A DNA stretch of 36,334 nt from NCBI GenBank assembly GCA_013791765.1, contig VMTC01000016.1, positions 1-36,334 on the forward strand, given 5' to 3'. Source of the stretch: Rhodoferax sp. (lineage in GTDB: Bacteria > Pseudomonadota > Gammaproteobacteria > Burkholderiales > Burkholderiaceae_C). This document shows, piece after piece, positions 25,164-35,431 of the stretch; within the stretch, counting starts at the first letter, position 1; every line of letters starts with the position of its first letter. The translations under genes and the position numbers were made by a program. A model generated the notes under the pieces. The model did not search any database and was not told the origin of the DNA. It saw only the letters and a program-made list of their open reading frames with translations.

Positions 25164-26246
25164 TTACTTCCAAATGTTCCACGGGGTCTGCATCCATCCC
25201 CCAACAACCACCAGCCAGACCAGGGTGACCGGAATAAAAATCTTCCAACCCAAACGCATGATCTGGTCGTAGCGAAATCTCGGGAACGAAACCCGTACCC
25301 AGACAAACATTGTCACGACCAAAAACGACTTGAGTCCCAGCCAGATCCATCCTGGAATCCAATTAACGAAGACACTGTCGATAGGTGACAACCAGCCACC
25401 AAGAAACATGATCGTCGCCAAGACCGACACCAGCCAGATGTTCGCGTACTCTGCCATCTGGAACATTGCCCAGGACATCCCGGAGTATTCCACCATATGG
25501 CCAGCCACAATTTCAGACTCGCCTTCAATCACGTCAAAAGGAAGTCGATTGGTTTCCGCCAGACTGGAAATAAAGTAAATCACGAAAATGGGCAATAGCG
25601 GCAACCAGTTCCACGACAGGAAGTTAAGCCCCATGTCCGCAAAGTAACCTTTGCCCTGGCCTGTGACGATGTCCGTCATATTCAGACTGGCTGACACCAT
25701 CAGTACAACCACGAAGCAGAAGCCCATGGCAATCTCATAACTCACCATCTGGGATGATGCACGCAACGCACCAAGGAAAGGATACTTTGAATTGGACGAC
25801 CAGCCAGAGATAATCACGCCATACACCTCCATCGAGGTGATCGCCATCAGAAACAGCAAACCTGCGTTAATGTTTGCCAAGGCAATGTCCGGACCAAATG
25901 GAATCACAGCCCACGCCGCCATGGCAGGCATCACGGTCATGACCGGTCCCATATAAAACAGAAACTTTTCTGCAGCTGCTGGTCTGAGGACTTCCTTGCC
26001 CATCAGCTTCAGTGCATCCGCTATGGGCTGCAGCAGACCCCAAGGTCCAACCCGGTTTGGTCCCATACGAATTTGGGCCCATGCCAGCAACCGGCGTTCC
26101 CACAGCGTCGTGTATGTCACAGCGCCCATAACGAGCATCAAGACCAGCGTCACCTTGATCAAAGCCCAAATCACCGGCCATGCAATGGCCGACCACCAAG
26201 GAGCTGCCAGCAGCCCCTCCCCCAACGCGAAAATGGTATCGATCAT
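25164..26246 (-). CDS. nuoH: NADH-quinone oxidoreductase subunit H
   Basis: The product (360 aa) is the membrane subunit that forms the floor of the quinone chamber and joins the peripheral and membrane arms. The hallmark segment [20 protein letters not shown] is present, as are [20 protein letters not shown] and eight or so membrane helices. Its start overlaps the nuoG stop (ATGA). A perfect GGAGGTGA ribosome-binding site lies inside the end of nuoG, so this subunit can be strongly translated. Confidence 0.97.
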   Translation of the reverse strand: MIDTIFALGEGLLAAPWWSAIAWPVIWALIKVTLVLMLVMGAVTYTTLWERRLLAWAQIRMGPNRVGPWGLLQPIADALKLMGKEVLRPAAAEKFLFYMGPVMTVMPAMAAWAVIPFGPDIALANINAGLLFLMAITSMEVYGVIISGWSSNSKYPFLGALRASSQMVSYEIAMGFCFVVVLMVSASLNMTDIVTGQGKGYFADMGLNFLSWNWLPLLPIFVIYFISSLAETNRLPFDVIEGESEIVAGHMVEYSGMSWAMFQMAEYANIWLVSVLATIMFLGGWLSPIDSVFVNWIPGWIWLGLKSFLVVTMFVWVRVSFPRFRYDQIMRLGWKIFIPVTLVWLVVVGGWMQTPWNIWK

Positions 26247-28378
26247 GCTGTCACCTCCGTCGCCACAACATGTGGTTTAGCGTCTGCCGTCAGTTGCAGG
26301 CTCGCAGCTCGACGCACAATCCCATCCAGCGCATAAATGCCGACAGCGGCCGGTGCTGCGGAGGCGGGCGTGAGGTCAAAAACAGCCTGCGTTTTATTGC
26401 TCAACGTGGCACTCGACAAAAATGACTCGCCTTCAACCGGCAAGCCCGGTACGCGCTTGAGCACCTCCTGCGACGATTCGAAGCTGAAATCGGGGATCCC
26501 AAGCAGGTTGCCAAGCACACGCAAGACTTTCCAGGCAGGGCGGGTTTCGCCCAGCGGCTTGACCACCGCATGAAAACCCTGAACCAAGCCCTCGGCATTG
26601 ACAAAGGTTCCCGATGTTTCGGTGAACGGTGCAATCGGCAGCAGGACGTCACTGAAAGCCATATTGGCTTTGAACGGACTGAGCGTGACCACCATCTCGG
26701 CTTTTGACAGAGCGGTCAAAGCCAATGCACCCGGCGCTGAATCAAACTCGGGTTCGTTGTTCAACAGAAACACGGACTTCAGATCACCGCGGAGCATTTG
26801 CCCTGCATTCAGACCCTTAGGCCCAGGCAGAGCCCCCGCAATTTGTGCGCCCACGGTGTTGGCCGCCTCCGTCAAGTAACCGACGGTGGCGCCTGTCTGT
26901 GTGCCAATCCAGTTAGCGAGCGCCAACAAGCTCGAAGCCTGTTCGTGATGGGCCGCCGCATTGCCCAACAAAATTGATTTGCGTTCACCACCGAGCAAAG
27001 ACTGCGCGATGGCTTTGGCTACGGCGTCAGCCTTGCCGGGAACTGGCGGCTCAACGCCATTATGGTCTGCCACCGCAAAGGCCACGTCTGCGAGCGCCTG
27101 CGCCCAGGTACGGGCGTCGCGGAGCAGCGCATTGGCCACAGGCATCGCCCAGTCTTGCGCGTTAGACACAATAGCATTTACAACACAACCCTTGCGGGCC
27201 GCCTGGCGAATTCGTTGGGCAAACAAGGGGTGATCCTTGCGCAGGCTGGAACCCACCACCAACACACGCTGCAGTTCAGACAAGGACGCTATAGAAGTAC
27301 CCAAATGACGCACGCCTTCAGACGCAGGGAACTCGGCGTTACGCAAACGATAGTCGACGTTCTCGCTGCCCAGGCCACGCATCAGGGCGCCAGCCAGAAA
27401 TAACTCTTCTAAGGTGCTGTGCGGGCTAACCAAGGCGCCAATAGTCTGCGCGCCGTGTTCTGCCTTGATCTGTTTCAGGCCATTGGCAACATACTCTAGT
27501 GCGGTCTGCCAATCGACGGAATTCCAAACACCGCCCTGCTTGAGCATGGGCGTGGTCAGACGCTCATCGCTGTCCAGAGCTTCGTAGGAGAAACGGTCAC
27601 GGTCTGCAATCCAGCATTCATTAACTGCCTCGTTCTCGAAAGGTACGACGCGCATGACCTTGTTGCTCTTGACCTGTACAACCAAGTTGGCGCCAGTGGA
27701 GTCATGCGGGCTGACAGACTTGCGGCGCGACAATTCCCAAGTGCGGGCACTGTAGCGAAACGGCTTGCTGGTCAGGGCTCCCACCGGGCAAATGTCAATC
27801 ATGTTGCCGGAAAGTTCCGATTCGATCGAATGGCCGATAAACGTCTCGATCTCGGCGTGCTCGCCGCGATGCGACATACCCAACTCCATGACGCCTGCCA
27901 CCTCTTGGCCGAATCGAACGCATCGGGTGCAATGAATACATCGGCTCATTTCCTGCATGGAAATCAAGGGGCCTACATCTTTGACGGCCACAACACGTTT
28001 TTCTTCTTCGTAACGTGAAGAAGAGGCGCCATAACCTACGGCCAGATCCTGCAACTGGCACTCGCCGCCCTGGTCGCAAATAGGGCAATCCAGCGGATGA
28101 TTGATCAGCAGGAATTCCATCACCGACTTCTGCGCCTTGATTGCCTTCTCGCTTTTGGTCCGGACAATCATGCCTTGCGACACTTGCGTAGCGCAGGCGG
28201 GCATGGGCTTGGGCATCTTCTCTACATCCACCAGGCACATGCGGCAACTAGCCGCGATGCTGAGCTTCTTGTGGTAACAAAAATGCGGTATGAAGGTGCC
28301 TGCCTTTTCGGCTGCATGCATGATCATGCTGCCTTCAACAATGTCTATCTTCTTGCCGTCGAGTTCAATTTCAATCAT
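26243..28378 (-). CDS. nuoG: NADH-quinone oxidoreductase subunit G
   Basis: The product (711 aa) is the large iron-sulfur subunit of the NADH-oxidising arm. Ligands visible are C34/C45/C48/C62 for the 2Fe-2S cluster N1b; H94/C98/C101/C107 ([14 protein letters not shown]) for N5; and C147/C150/C153/C197 for N4. The extra CxxCxxxC site of cluster N7, found in E. coli and Thermus, is absent: residues 221-230 read [10 protein letters not shown], as in mitochondrial 75-kDa subunits. The remainder is the molybdopterin-oxidoreductase-like domain without cofactor function. The ATG lies 12 bases after the nuoF stop. Confidence 0.97.
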   Translation of the reverse strand: MIEIELDGKKIDIVEGSMIMHAAEKAGTFIPHFCYHKKLSIAASCRMCLVDVEKMPKPMPACATQVSQGMIVRTKSEKAIKAQKSVMEFLLINHPLDCPICDQGGECQLQDLAVGYGASSSRYEEEKRVVAVKDVGPLISMQEMSRCIHCTRCVRFGQEVAGVMELGMSHRGEHAEIETFIGHSIESELSGNMIDICPVGALTSKPFRYSARTWELSRRKSVSPHDSTGANLVVQVKSNKVMRVVPFENEAVNECWIADRDRFSYEALDSDERLTTPMLKQGGVWNSVDWQTALEYVANGLKQIKAEHGAQTIGALVSPHSTLEELFLAGALMRGLGSENVDYRLRNAEFPASEGVRHLGTSIASLSELQRVLVVGSSLRKDHPLFAQRIRQAARKGCVVNAIVSNAQDWAMPVANALLRDARTWAQALADVAFAVADHNGVEPPVPGKADAVAKAIAQSLLGGERKSILLGNAAAHHEQASSLLALANWIGTQTGATVGYLTEAANTVGAQIAGALPGPKGLNAGQMLRGDLKSVFLLNNEPEFDSAPGALALTALSKAEMVVTLSPFKANMAFSDVLLPIAPFTETSGTFVNAEGLVQGFHAVVKPLGETRPAWKVLRVLGNLLGIPDFSFESSQEVLKRVPGLPVEGESFLSSATLSNKTQAVFDLTPASAAPAAVGIYALDGIVRRAASLQLTADAKPHVVATEVTA
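26251..26258 (-). promoter_or_regulatory. Strong ribosome-binding site for nuoH
   Basis: GGAGGTGA on the minus strand, four bases before the nuoH ATG (seven after the GGAGG core), lies inside the final codons of nuoG. It is the strongest Shine-Dalgarno I saw in the operon. Confidence 0.7.
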
Positions 28379-28390
28379 CTTGGGACTCGC

Positions 28391-29764
28391 TCAGACGTAG
28401 GCTGGGACCATGCAGGTCTTGTGCTCTACGTGGTATTCAAATTCAGGGCGGAAATGTTTGATCATGGCGCGCACGGGCATGGCTGCAGCCTCTCCCAGGG
28501 CACAAATGGTGCGCCCCATGATGTCTTCAGCGACGCTGTCCAGCAAGTCCATGTCTGTGGGACGACCCTGACCATGTTCGATCCGGTCAACCACGCGCGA
28601 CAGCCAACCTGTGCCCTCGCGACAAGGCGTGCACTGCCCACACGACTCATGCATATAAAAATAACTCAAACGCTGCAAGCTCTTGACCATGCAACGGCTG
28701 TCATCAAGCACAATCACGGCGCCAGAGCCAAGCATCGAACCTGCCTTTGCGATCGAGTCGTAGTCCATCGTACAGTCCATCATGATGCTGCCAGGCAAAA
28801 TTGGCGATGAGGACCCACCAGGAATAACAGCCTTGAGTTGGCGCCCCTTGCGCACACCGCCGGCAAGCTCAAGCAATTGGGAAAACGGCGTTCCCATCGG
28901 GACTTCGTAATTACCGGGTAGCTCCACGTCTCCACTCATGGAAAATATTTTGGTGCCCCCATTGTTGGGCTTACCGCACGCCAGATATGCCAGCCCGCCA
29001 TTGCGGATGATCCACGGCACCGCCGCGAAAGTTTCCGTGTTGTTTATCGTGGTGGGTTTTCCGTACAGACCAAAACTGGCCGGGAATGGTGGCTTGTAGC
29101 GGGGCTGCCCTTTTTTTCCTTCAAGCGACTCCAGCAAAGCGGTCTCTTCGCCGCAAATATAGGCGCCATAACCATGCGCAGCATGCAACTGAAAGCTGTA
29201 AGTCGTGCCCAGAATATTGTTGCCAAGAAAACCGGCCGCCCGTGCCTCTTCCAGGGCCTCTTCAAAACGTTGGTAGGTCTTGAATATTTCGCCATGAATG
29301 TAGTTGTAGCCTACGGAAATGCCCATCGCGTAGGCTGCAATGATCATGCCTTCAATCACCATATGGGGATTGAATTGCAGTATTTCCCGGTCCTTGCAAG
29401 TGCCTGGCTCGCCCTCGTCCGAGTTGCAGACAAGATACTTTTGCCCGGCATACTGACGCGGCATGAAACTCCATTTAAGCCCGGTCGGAAAACCGGCTCC
29501 GCCACGCCCGCGCAAGCCTGACTCCTTGACAGTTGCAATCACTTGGTCCGGCGTCATACCAGCAGCAGCGCCATCAGCAGCCAAGCCACCGTCTAGGCCG
29601 AGTATCTTTCGTAGCGCCTGATAACCACCACGCGATTCGTAGTCTTTCAAATGCCAATTCGAGCCATTCAAATCCGCATAGATTTGGGGATTGATATGCC
29701 GCCCATGAAAACCAGTCTGAACACCGGTCGCCTGAAATTGGGAGAGTATTTTGTCAGCCAACAT
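28391..29764 (-). CDS. nuoF: NADH-quinone oxidoreductase subunit F (NADH/FMN site)
   Basis: The product (457 aa) binds NADH and FMN and starts electron transfer in complex I. The dinucleotide-binding glycine loop is [18 protein letters not shown] (about 83-100), and FMN-site segments such as [15 protein letters not shown] follow. Cluster N3 ligands are C375/C378/C381 ([14 protein letters not shown]) and C421 (TICALGEA). Its ATG shares one base with the nuoE stop (TAATG), which couples the two peripheral subunits. Confidence 0.97.
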   Translation of the reverse strand: MLADKILSQFQATGVQTGFHGRHINPQIYADLNGSNWHLKDYESRGGYQALRKILGLDGGLAADGAAAGMTPDQVIATVKESGLRGRGGAGFPTGLKWSFMPRQYAGQKYLVCNSDEGEPGTCKDREILQFNPHMVIEGMIIAAYAMGISVGYNYIHGEIFKTYQRFEEALEEARAAGFLGNNILGTTYSFQLHAAHGYGAYICGEETALLESLEGKKGQPRYKPPFPASFGLYGKPTTINNTETFAAVPWIIRNGGLAYLACGKPNNGGTKIFSMSGDVELPGNYEVPMGTPFSQLLELAGGVRKGRQLKAVIPGGSSSPILPGSIMMDCTMDYDSIAKAGSMLGSGAVIVLDDSRCMVKSLQRLSYFYMHESCGQCTPCREGTGWLSRVVDRIEHGQGRPTDMDLLDSVAEDIMGRTICALGEAAAMPVRAMIKHFRPEFEYHVEHKTCMVPAYV

Positions 29765-30252
29765 TACATGTCCCCCGCGGCACGCAAACCATCGACCAGT
29801 TGATCGAGTTTGTCATCACTCATGAAACTGCACATGGTCTGGTCATTCACCAATAGCACAGGTGAGTCAGCGCAAGCGCCAAGACATTCACATTGCTGCA
29901 AGGTAAACATGCCGTCAGCCGTGGTCTCGCCCATTTTGATGTCCAACTTGTGTTCAAGATGCTTGAGGGCCTTTCCGCCATCGCGCAACTGGCAGGGCAA
30001 ATTGGTGCAAACATTCAACTTGTATTTTCCAACCGGCTGCTGGTTGTACATGTTGTAAAACGTTGTGACCTCGTGTACGGCCATCGGGGCCATACCCAGG
30101 AACTCGGCCACCTCGACTTCGCTGTCGGCGCTGACGTAACCGGCCTCCTGCTGAACAATCGCCAGACACGCCATGACGGCGGACTGTTTCTGGTCCTGCG
30201 GGTATTTAGCAACTTCTTGAGCGAAGCGCGCTTTTGATTCTTCGGAAATCAT
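29764..30252 (-). CDS. nuoE: NADH-quinone oxidoreductase subunit E (2Fe-2S)
   Basis: The product (162 aa) is the thioredoxin-like 24-kDa subunit with cluster N1a. Ligands are C82 and C87 (VCTNLPCQL) plus C123 and C127 ([11 protein letters not shown]). The ATG overlaps the nuoD stop (ATGA), and GGGGAAG in the end of nuoD can serve as ribosome-binding site. Confidence 0.97.
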   Translation of the reverse strand: MISEESKARFAQEVAKYPQDQKQSAVMACLAIVQQEAGYVSADSEVEVAEFLGMAPMAVHEVTTFYNMYNQQPVGKYKLNVCTNLPCQLRDGGKALKHLEHKLDIKMGETTADGMFTLQQCECLGACADSPVLLVNDQTMCSFMSDDKLDQLVDGLRAAGDM

Positions 30253-31502
30253 CGATCAACTTCCCCAAACACAATATCCAACGAACCAATAATGGCAACC
30301 GCATCGCCAATCATGTGGCCTTTTCCCATTTCACCGAGCGCGGCCAGATGAGCAAAGGCCGGTGGACGAATCTTCATGCGGTAAGGCTTATTGGCGCCAT
30401 CACTGACCATGTATATCCCGAATTCTCCTTTCGGATGCTCAATGGTCGCGTAGGCCTCGCCTTCGGGCACAGAAAAGCCCTCTGTAAATAGCTTGAAGTG
30501 GTGAATCAACTCTTCCATATTGGATTTCATGGACTCACGGTTTGGCGGCGCGATCTTGTGGTTATCGGTGATGACCGGACCGGGATTGACGCGCAGCCAA
30601 TCGATACACTGTTTGATGATGCGGTTCGACTGCTTCATCTCCTCCATGCGCACCAGGTAGCGGTCGTAACAGTCGCCCGTCACGCCTACCGGAATATCAA
30701 AATCAAGCTGGTCATATATCTCATACGGCTGCTTCTTGCGCAAGTCCCAGGCGATCCCGGAACCGCGCAACATCGGGCCACTAAACCCAAGATTAAGCGC
30801 GCGCTCGGCAGTAACGACGCCAACACCGACTGTGCGCTGCTTCCAGATGCGGTTGTCCGTCAACAAGGTGTGATATTCACCCAAATAGGTCGGAAAGCGC
30901 TGGGTAAAGTCTTCTATGAAATCCAGCAGGCTGCCGTCGCGAGCGCGATTGAGCCTTTCAGTGGACTTGGCGCTTCTGATCTTATTGGGCTGATGCCGCG
31001 CCATGGTGTCGGGCAAATCGCGATAGACGCCGCCCGGCCGAAAATAGGCCGCATGCATGCGTGCACCACTGACCGCCTCATACATGTCCAACAGGTCTTC
31101 GCGCTCGCGAAAGGCATACAGCATGACCGTCATCGCGCCGCAGTCCAGGGCGCCGGCGCCCACAGCCAACAAATGGTTGAGTAGACGGGTAATCTCGGCA
31201 AACATGACGCGGATGTACTTGGCGCGGGTGGGAACTTCCAGCCCCAACATCTTTTCAATCGCCAGACAGTACGCACTTTCATTGCACATCATCGACATGT
31301 AGTCGAGACGATCCATGTACGGCAAGGCCTGGATATAGGTCTTGGTCTCAGCGAGCTTCTCAGTGGCTCGATGCAACAACCCAATATGCGGGTCGGCGCG
31401 TTGGATCACTTCGCCATCAAGCTCCAACACCAGACGCAACACGCCATGCGCTGCCGGATGTTGCGGGCCAAAATTTAGGGTGTAGTTTTTTATTTCAGCC
31501 AT
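30249..31502 (-). CDS. nuoD: NADH-quinone oxidoreductase subunit D
   Basis: The product (417 aa) is the 49-kDa subunit that lines the quinone pocket with NuoB. I start at the ATG 31502 ([20 protein letters not shown]), the normal family start; an open frame back to 31628 reads into nuoC and is not protein-like. Conserved features are [34 protein letters not shown] and the C-terminal [13 protein letters not shown]. It lies seven bases after nuoC. NuoC and NuoD are separate here, not fused as in E. coli. Confidence 0.97.
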   Translation of the reverse strand: MAEIKNYTLNFGPQHPAAHGVLRLVLELDGEVIQRADPHIGLLHRATEKLAETKTYIQALPYMDRLDYMSMMCNESAYCLAIEKMLGLEVPTRAKYIRVMFAEITRLLNHLLAVGAGALDCGAMTVMLYAFREREDLLDMYEAVSGARMHAAYFRPGGVYRDLPDTMARHQPNKIRSAKSTERLNRARDGSLLDFIEDFTQRFPTYLGEYHTLLTDNRIWKQRTVGVGVVTAERALNLGFSGPMLRGSGIAWDLRKKQPYEIYDQLDFDIPVGVTGDCYDRYLVRMEEMKQSNRIIKQCIDWLRVNPGPVITDNHKIAPPNRESMKSNMEELIHHFKLFTEGFSVPEGEAYATIEHPKGEFGIYMVSDGANKPYRMKIRPPAFAHLAALGEMGKGHMIGDAVAIIGSLDIVFGEVDR

Positions 31503-31509
31503 AAAAAGC

Positions 31510-32118
31510 CTAGTGCAAGCCTCCGTAGTTGTCTTCACGGATGATGCGCGGTGTAATTTCGCGGGGTTCAATCGAAACAGGTTGATAAACGACGCGCTTG
31601 AGCTCGGAGTCATAGCGCATCTCGACATGACCTGAAACTGGAAAATCCTTGCGGAACGGATGTCCGATGAAACCGTAATCGGTCAGGATTCGACGCAAAT
31701 CACTGTGGCCTTCGAAGACAATGCCGAACAGGTCAAAAGCCTCTCGCTCGAACCAGTTCGCAGAACTCCACAAATCACACAGGGACTGCACCACCGGCAG
31801 ACTGTCATCGGGCGCAAATACCTTCAGGCGCACGCGCTGATTCAGACTCACCGACAAAAGGTGAGACACCACACAAAAACGCAATCCAGCTTGAGGCTGA
31901 TCCTTGTAGGTCGAGTAATCAACGCCGCACAAGTCCATCAGTTGCTCGAACCTACAGCTGGGGTCGTTTCGCAGTATCTGTGCGGCTTGCAAATAATGGG
32001 CACTGTCTACGACGATGGTCAGCTCACCCAGTCGAAGGACGCTGCTAATGAGCAGGTCGCCCAATGCAGTTTCAACATTGATTTTGGTGGTTTCGGGATT
32101 CACAGCGAAAGAAGTCAT
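31510..32118 (-). CDS. nuoC: NADH-quinone oxidoreductase subunit C
   Basis: The product (202 aa) is the 30-kDa subunit of the peripheral arm. The family signature is [20 protein letters not shown] followed by [18 protein letters not shown] start at the ATG 32118 ([20 protein letters not shown]), ten bases after the nuoB stop; the open frame further upstream overlaps nuoB and is not protein-like. Confidence 0.96.
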   Translation of the reverse strand: MTSFAVNPETTKINVETALGDLLISSVLRLGELTIVVDSAHYLQAAQILRNDPSCRFEQLMDLCGVDYSTYKDQPQAGLRFCVVSHLLSVSLNQRVRLKVFAPDDSLPVVQSLCDLWSSANWFEREAFDLFGIVFEGHSDLRRILTDYGFIGHPFRKDFPVSGHVEMRYDSELKRVVYQPVSIEPREITPRIIREDNYGGLH

Positions 32119-32128
32119 CACCAGGCCC

Positions 32129-32608
32129 TTATGCGCGTGCAATGGTTTGCGTGCGGCGAATCTTGTGCTGCAGCTGAATGATGCCGTACAGAAGCGCTTC
32201 CGCCGTGGGAGGACAGCCCGGCACATAAACGTCCACGGGAACAATGCGATCACAACCGCGCACCACCGAATAGCTGTAGTGGTAATAGCCGCCGCCATTG
32301 GCACACGAGCCCATGGAAATCACGCGGCGCGGCTCGCTCATTTGGTCATAGACCTTCCGAAAAGCAGGCGCCATCTTGTTGCACAATGTGCCCGCCACAA
32401 TGATCAAGTCAGCCTGCCGCGGGCTGGCGCGAAACACTTCGGCCCCGAAACGACTGATGTCATAACGGGCGTTCGCCGCATGCATCATTTCGACCGCACA
32501 ACAAGCCAAGCCAAAAGACATGGGCCACATCGATCCTGTCTTAGCCCAGTTCATCACCGAGTCGTAACTGGTGGTGATAAAGCCTTCTTTTAATATGCCT
32601 TCAATCAT
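32129..32608 (-). CDS. nuoB: NADH-quinone oxidoreductase subunit B (cluster N2)
   Basis: The product (159 aa) carries the terminal 4Fe-4S cluster N2 that reduces quinone. Ligands are the tandem C36/C37 ([12 protein letters not shown]), C102 ([14 protein letters not shown]) and C132 ([12 protein letters not shown]). The start is the ATG 32608 ([18 protein letters not shown]); GGGAG at 32616-32620 lies seven bases before it, inside the last codons of nuoA. Confidence 0.97.
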   Translation of the reverse strand: MIEGILKEGFITTSYDSVMNWAKTGSMWPMSFGLACCAVEMMHAANARYDISRFGAEVFRASPRQADLIIVAGTLCNKMAPAFRKVYDQMSEPRRVISMGSCANGGGYYHYSYSVVRGCDRIVPVDVYVPGCPPTAEALLYGIIQLQHKIRRTQTIARA

Positions 32609-32612
32609 CGCA

Positions 32613-32972
32613 TCACTCCCAGTCAAGGGCTCCCTTTTTCCACTCGTAAATAAACCCAACGACGAGAATGGCCAAGAACACCATGACTGACCAGAAACCA
32701 AGCGCACCAATATCTTTCAGCGCTACCGCCCAAGGAAACAGAAAGGCAATTTCGAGATCAAACAAAATGAACAGAATGGCAACCAAGTAGTAACGCACAT
32801 CAAACTTCATCCGGGCGTCGCCGAAGGCTTCGAAACCGCATTCGTAAGGCGAGTTCTTTGCAGCATCAGGGCGATTGGGTCCGAGAATGTACCCAATGAT
32901 TTGTGGCGCGACACCGACACCGATGCCAACCAGAATGAACAAAAAGATAGGCAGGTATTGATCAAGACTCAT
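32613..32972 (-). CDS. nuoA: NADH-quinone oxidoreductase subunit A
   Basis: The product (119 aa) is a three-helix membrane subunit of complex I and the first gene of the operon. Signatures are [20 protein letters not shown] and [16 protein letters not shown] start at the ATG 32972 ([16 protein letters not shown]), the usual N-terminus. There is no Shine-Dalgarno on the coding strand before it (the leader reads CTCCTTTT). This fits either poor initiation or a leaderless transcript from the predicted start two bases upstream. A frame back to 33026 is open but would cross the regulatory site. Confidence 0.96.
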   Translation of the reverse strand: MSLDQYLPIFLFILVGIGVGVAPQIIGYILGPNRPDAAKNSPYECGFEAFGDARMKFDVRYYLVAILFILFDLEIAFLFPWAVALKDIGALGFWSVMVFLAILVVGFIYEWKKGALDWE

Positions 32973-32980
32973 AAAAGGAG

Positions 32981-32986
32981 ATTGTG
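32981..32986 (-). promoter_or_regulatory. Possible -10 box of the nuo promoter
   Basis: CACAAT on the minus strand matches TATAAT at four of six positions. It is placed so that a start at 32974 puts the FNR-type palindrome centre at exactly -41.5, the class II activator position. No -35 box is present, as expected for an activator-dependent promoter. Confidence 0.4.
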
Positions 32987-33008
32987 TTCCAAGTATTGGC
33001 TTGCTGCA

Positions 33009-33022
33009 TTGATCCACATCAA
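33009..33022 (-). promoter_or_regulatory. Perfect FNR/Anr-type binding site upstream of nuoA
   Basis: TTGATGTGGATCAA is a perfect TTGAT-N4-ATCAA palindrome, the consensus for oxygen- or NO-sensing FNR/Anr/Dnr regulators. It lies between the tRNA-Leu 3' end and nuoA, centred 43.5 bases before the start codon. It suggests oxygen-dependent control of complex I; whether this is activation or repression cannot be read directly. Confidence 0.65.
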
Positions 33023-33033
33023 GCATGTTTATT

Positions 33034-33118
33034 TGGTGCCGTCGGCGAGACTCGAACTCGCAAAGCTTTCGCCACTACCACCTCAAGATAGCGTGTCTAC
33101 CAATTTCACCACGACGGC
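33034..33118 (-). tRNA. tRNA-Leu (anticodon GAG)
   Basis: An 85-base tRNA that includes an encoded CCA end. The acceptor stem GCCGTCG pairs with CGACGGC, followed by A and CCA. The anticodon stem CTATC/GGTAG holds the loop TTGAGGT with GAG at the anticodon. The long variable arm (TGGCGAAAGCTTTGC) is typical of leucine tRNAs, and the T loop contains GTTCGAGTC. It reads CUC and CUU. It lies between secG and nuoA on the same strand, a conserved arrangement in this group. Confidence 0.95.
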
Positions 33119-33126
33119 TCTTTTGT

Positions 33127-33169
33127 GTCTGGACTGCACAAAAAGTAATGTGCTTTTAGCCCTCCAGAC
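33127..33169 (-). other. Nested stem-loop between secG and tRNA-Leu
   Basis: GTCTGGA (33127-33133) pairs with TCCAGAC (33163-33169), and inside it GCACA (33136-33140) pairs with TGTGC (33149-33153). A competing stem AGCCCT/AGGGCT (33158-33175) overlaps one arm. It may be a processing or termination structure between secG and the tRNA; on the minus strand no T run follows. Confidence 0.35.
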
Positions 33170-33231
33170 AGGGCTGTAGTCTACCCTTAATTCCAGCAAA
33201 TTTTGACCACAGACTCCAATTTCAACGGCGT

Positions 33232-33585
33232 TTATTTCGAAGGAATTTGGGCTGCGCCAGACGCTGGGACCACTGGCGCAGCGGCGACCGGAACGGGGAC
33301 TGAAACAGCAGCGCCGTCAAGCACGCTTCCCGAACTCGCGGTCGGACGCACGGTGCCGAAATAGGCAAGCATCAAGGTACAAACAAAGAAGATCGTAGCC
33401 AGGACAGCCGTGGTGCGAGACAAAAAATTCGCGCTGCCGCTGGCACCAAACAAGCTGCCTGAACCGCCGCTGCCGAACGCTGCGCCCATGTCGGCGCCCT
33501 TGCCATGCTGCACCAGGATCAAACCGACCATGGCCACCGCAGAAATCATCTGAACCGCGAGAAGAATAGTTAACAAAGCGCTCAT
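33232..33585 (-). CDS. secG: Preprotein translocase subunit SecG
   Basis: The product (117 aa) is a small two-helix membrane subunit of the SecYEG export channel. The N-terminal helix ([20 protein letters not shown]) leads into the conserved loop [20 protein letters not shown] and [20 protein letters not shown], then the second helix. The C-terminal tail is rich in A, P and V, which is variable in this family. It follows tpiA by 39 bases, as in many proteobacteria. Confidence 0.95.
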   Translation of the reverse strand: MSALLTILLAVQMISAVAMVGLILVQHGKGADMGAAFGSGGSGSLFGASGSANFLSRTTAVLATIFFVCTLMLAYFGTVRPTASSGSVLDGAAVSVPVPVAAAPVVPASGAAQIPSK

Positions 33586-33624
33586 CGAATACTCCTAAAT
33601 ATATGTAGTGACCTCTGCTTGAAA

Positions 33625-34368
33625 TCAGCAGGCAGAGGCAATGATGGATAAAAAGTCAGCGACCTTGAGCGCGGCGCCGCCCACCAGGCCGCCATCAATG
33701 TCGGGCTGAGCCAGCAAATCCGCAGAATTCGCCGCGTTCATGCTGCCGCCATAAATAATGGGAATACGACCAGCCTGGTTTGAGGCCGCCTGCAACTGTT
33801 GGCGCAGCACCGCATGCACCTGCTGTGCTTGCTCAACACTGGCGGTCTTGCCAGTGCCGATAGCCCACACGGGTTCGTAGGCCACAACCACCTCGCTGAT
33901 GCAATGACCATTGGCATGAATTACGGCCGCCAATTGGCGTTTGACTACTTCTTCCGTCCGGCCTGCTTCACGCTCAGCCAGCGTCTCGCCGACACACACA
34001 ACGGGCGTCATGCCGCAGGCCAGCGCCCGCTGCGCTTTCGCTGCAACGAGCGCATCAGTCTCAAAGTGGTACTGGCGACGCTCAGAATGACCAACAATGC
34101 AATAGCGCACACCGAATTCCTGCAGCATGGCACCCGAAATTTCACCGGTGAAGGCGCCTATCTCGTATTGGGACAAATCCTGCGCACCCAATGCCATGGT
34201 GCTGCCAGCCAGCAGCCCCTGGCATTGCGCCAAATAGACCGAGGGCACACACAGTGCCACCTGGCAGGCGGGCACACCCATCCCGGCCAGCAAGCCGTTG
34301 ACCAATGTCTCATTGGCAGCCAGGCTGCCATTCATTTTCCAGTTGCCCGCGATCAGCTTTTTTTTCAT
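33625..34368 (-). CDS. tpiA: Triosephosphate isomerase
   Basis: The product (247 aa) interconverts dihydroxyacetone phosphate and glyceraldehyde 3-phosphate in glycolysis. Active-site residues are K11 in AGNWKMNG, H94 in [11 protein letters not shown] and E165 in [12 protein letters not shown]; the phosphate-binding [11 protein letters not shown] is also present. I start at the ATG 34368 ([14 protein letters not shown]). It overlaps the quinone oxidoreductase stop by four bases (ATGA), which shows translational coupling. A longer frame to 34437 only overlaps that gene. Confidence 0.97.
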   Translation of the reverse strand: MKKKLIAGNWKMNGSLAANETLVNGLLAGMGVPACQVALCVPSVYLAQCQGLLAGSTMALGAQDLSQYEIGAFTGEISGAMLQEFGVRYCIVGHSERRQYHFETDALVAAKAQRALACGMTPVVCVGETLAEREAGRTEEVVKRQLAAVIHANGHCISEVVVAYEPVWAIGTGKTASVEQAQQVHAVLRQQLQAASNQAGRIPIIYGGSMNAANSADLLAQPDIDGGLVGGAALKVADFLSIIASAC

Positions 34369-35360
34369 GCGACACCCCAAGTCAAAATTATTTTCCCGAC
34401 ATGCAAATTGGATTCCATCAAGGCGTGTGCCCGGCATGCATCCTGCGCCGCAAATGTACTGTGAATCACCGGCTTGATGCGGCCCGACTCAAGCAAGGGC
34501 CAGACATATTCCAACAGCGCCTGTGCAATCGCCGCCTTGAAGGCCATCGGTCGCGCCCGCAACGTTGACCCAGTCACCGTGAGGCGCCGACGCAGCACCA
34601 GGCCGGCGTTGATCTCACTCTTGACACCCCCCTGCACTGCGATGATGACCAGGCGGCCATCTTCGCTCAGACACTCAATTTCCTTGGCCACATAGCTGCC
34701 AGCGACCATGTCAAGAATGACATTGACTCCCTGGCCGGCGGTCAATCGCTTGACCTCGGCCTGAAAATCGTGCGTCTTGTAGTTGATCGCGTGGTCGGCA
34801 CCCAAGGCCAGGCAAGCGGCACATTTTTCGTCGCTGCCCGCCGTCACAATGACGCGGGAACCCAGTGCCTTAGCCAACTGAATCGCGCTGACACCAATGC
34901 CGCTGGAGCCACCCTGAATCAACAACGTTTCACCCGGCTGCAATTGCGCACGGTCAAACACATTGCTCCAGACCGTAAAAAACGTCTCGGGCAGCGAAGC
35001 CGCCTCGACGTCGCTCAGGCCATTGGGCACTGGCAGGCACTGCGACACCGGGGCGACGCAACACTCGGCGTAACCGCCGCCAGCCACCAGCGCACAAACA
35101 CGATCGCCCAGTTTGAAGCCCAATCGCGCCAACGCCTGCGCATCACCGCTGACGACCACCCCAGCCACTTCCAGACCCGGAATATCCGAAGCACCTGGCG
35201 GCACCGGGTAGTTGCCCATGCGTTGCAGCACATCGGGCCGATTGACGCCGCTGGCCGACACCCGAATGAGCAATTCGCCCACGCCAGGCACCGGCACGGG
35301 CCGCTCACCCAGACGCAAAACGTCCGGGGCGCCAAAAGCGGTAATTTCAATGACTTTCAT
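34365..35360 (-). CDS. NAD(P)H quinone oxidoreductase, zinc-independent MDR family
   Basis: The product (331 aa) is a medium-chain dehydrogenase/reductase similar to PIG3-type quinone oxidoreductases. The N-terminal domain shows [20 protein letters not shown] and [10 protein letters not shown]. The Rossmann nucleotide site is [20 protein letters not shown]. The zinc ligands of alcohol dehydrogenases are missing. I start at ATG 35360 ([15 protein letters not shown]); ATG 35366 would add two residues. A repeat copy occupies the whole leader between this gene and pnp, and no good ribosome-binding site is seen. Confidence 0.9.
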   Translation of the reverse strand: MKVIEITAFGAPDVLRLGERPVPVPGVGELLIRVSASGVNRPDVLQRMGNYPVPPGASDIPGLEVAGVVVSGDAQALARLGFKLGDRVCALVAGGGYAECCVAPVSQCLPVPNGLSDVEAASLPETFFTVWSNVFDRAQLQPGETLLIQGGSSGIGVSAIQLAKALGSRVIVTAGSDEKCAACLALGADHAINYKTHDFQAEVKRLTAGQGVNVILDMVAGSYVAKEIECLSEDGRLVIIAVQGGVKSEINAGLVLRRRLTVTGSTLRARPMAFKAAIAQALLEYVWPLLESGRIKPVIHSTFAAQDACRAHALMESNLHVGKIILTWGVA

Positions 35361-35361
35361 G

Positions 35362-35411
35362 ATCATTTCAGGCGATAGCCCCCGTGCTATAAGCACGAGT
35401 AGCTATCACTT
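35362..35411 (+). repeat. Dispersed ~50-bp repeat, copy D, with internal hairpin
   Basis: It begins ATCATTTCAGGC (35362-35373), identical to positions 191-202, then TAGCCC and CGT as in copy A, and ends AGCTATC. An inner palindrome GTGCT-ATA-AGCAC (35384-35396) lies between GATAGC and GCTATC arms, so it can fold. It fills most of the 71 bases between pnp and the quinone oxidoreductase gene. Confidence 0.6.
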
Positions 35412-35431
35412 TCATATCAACAGGCCAAGGA

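Noticed and set aside
31503-31628. Longer nuoD start giving 459 aa
   Set aside because: The extra 42 residues come from nuoC read in another frame; the [16 protein letters not shown] start is the standard NuoD N-terminus.
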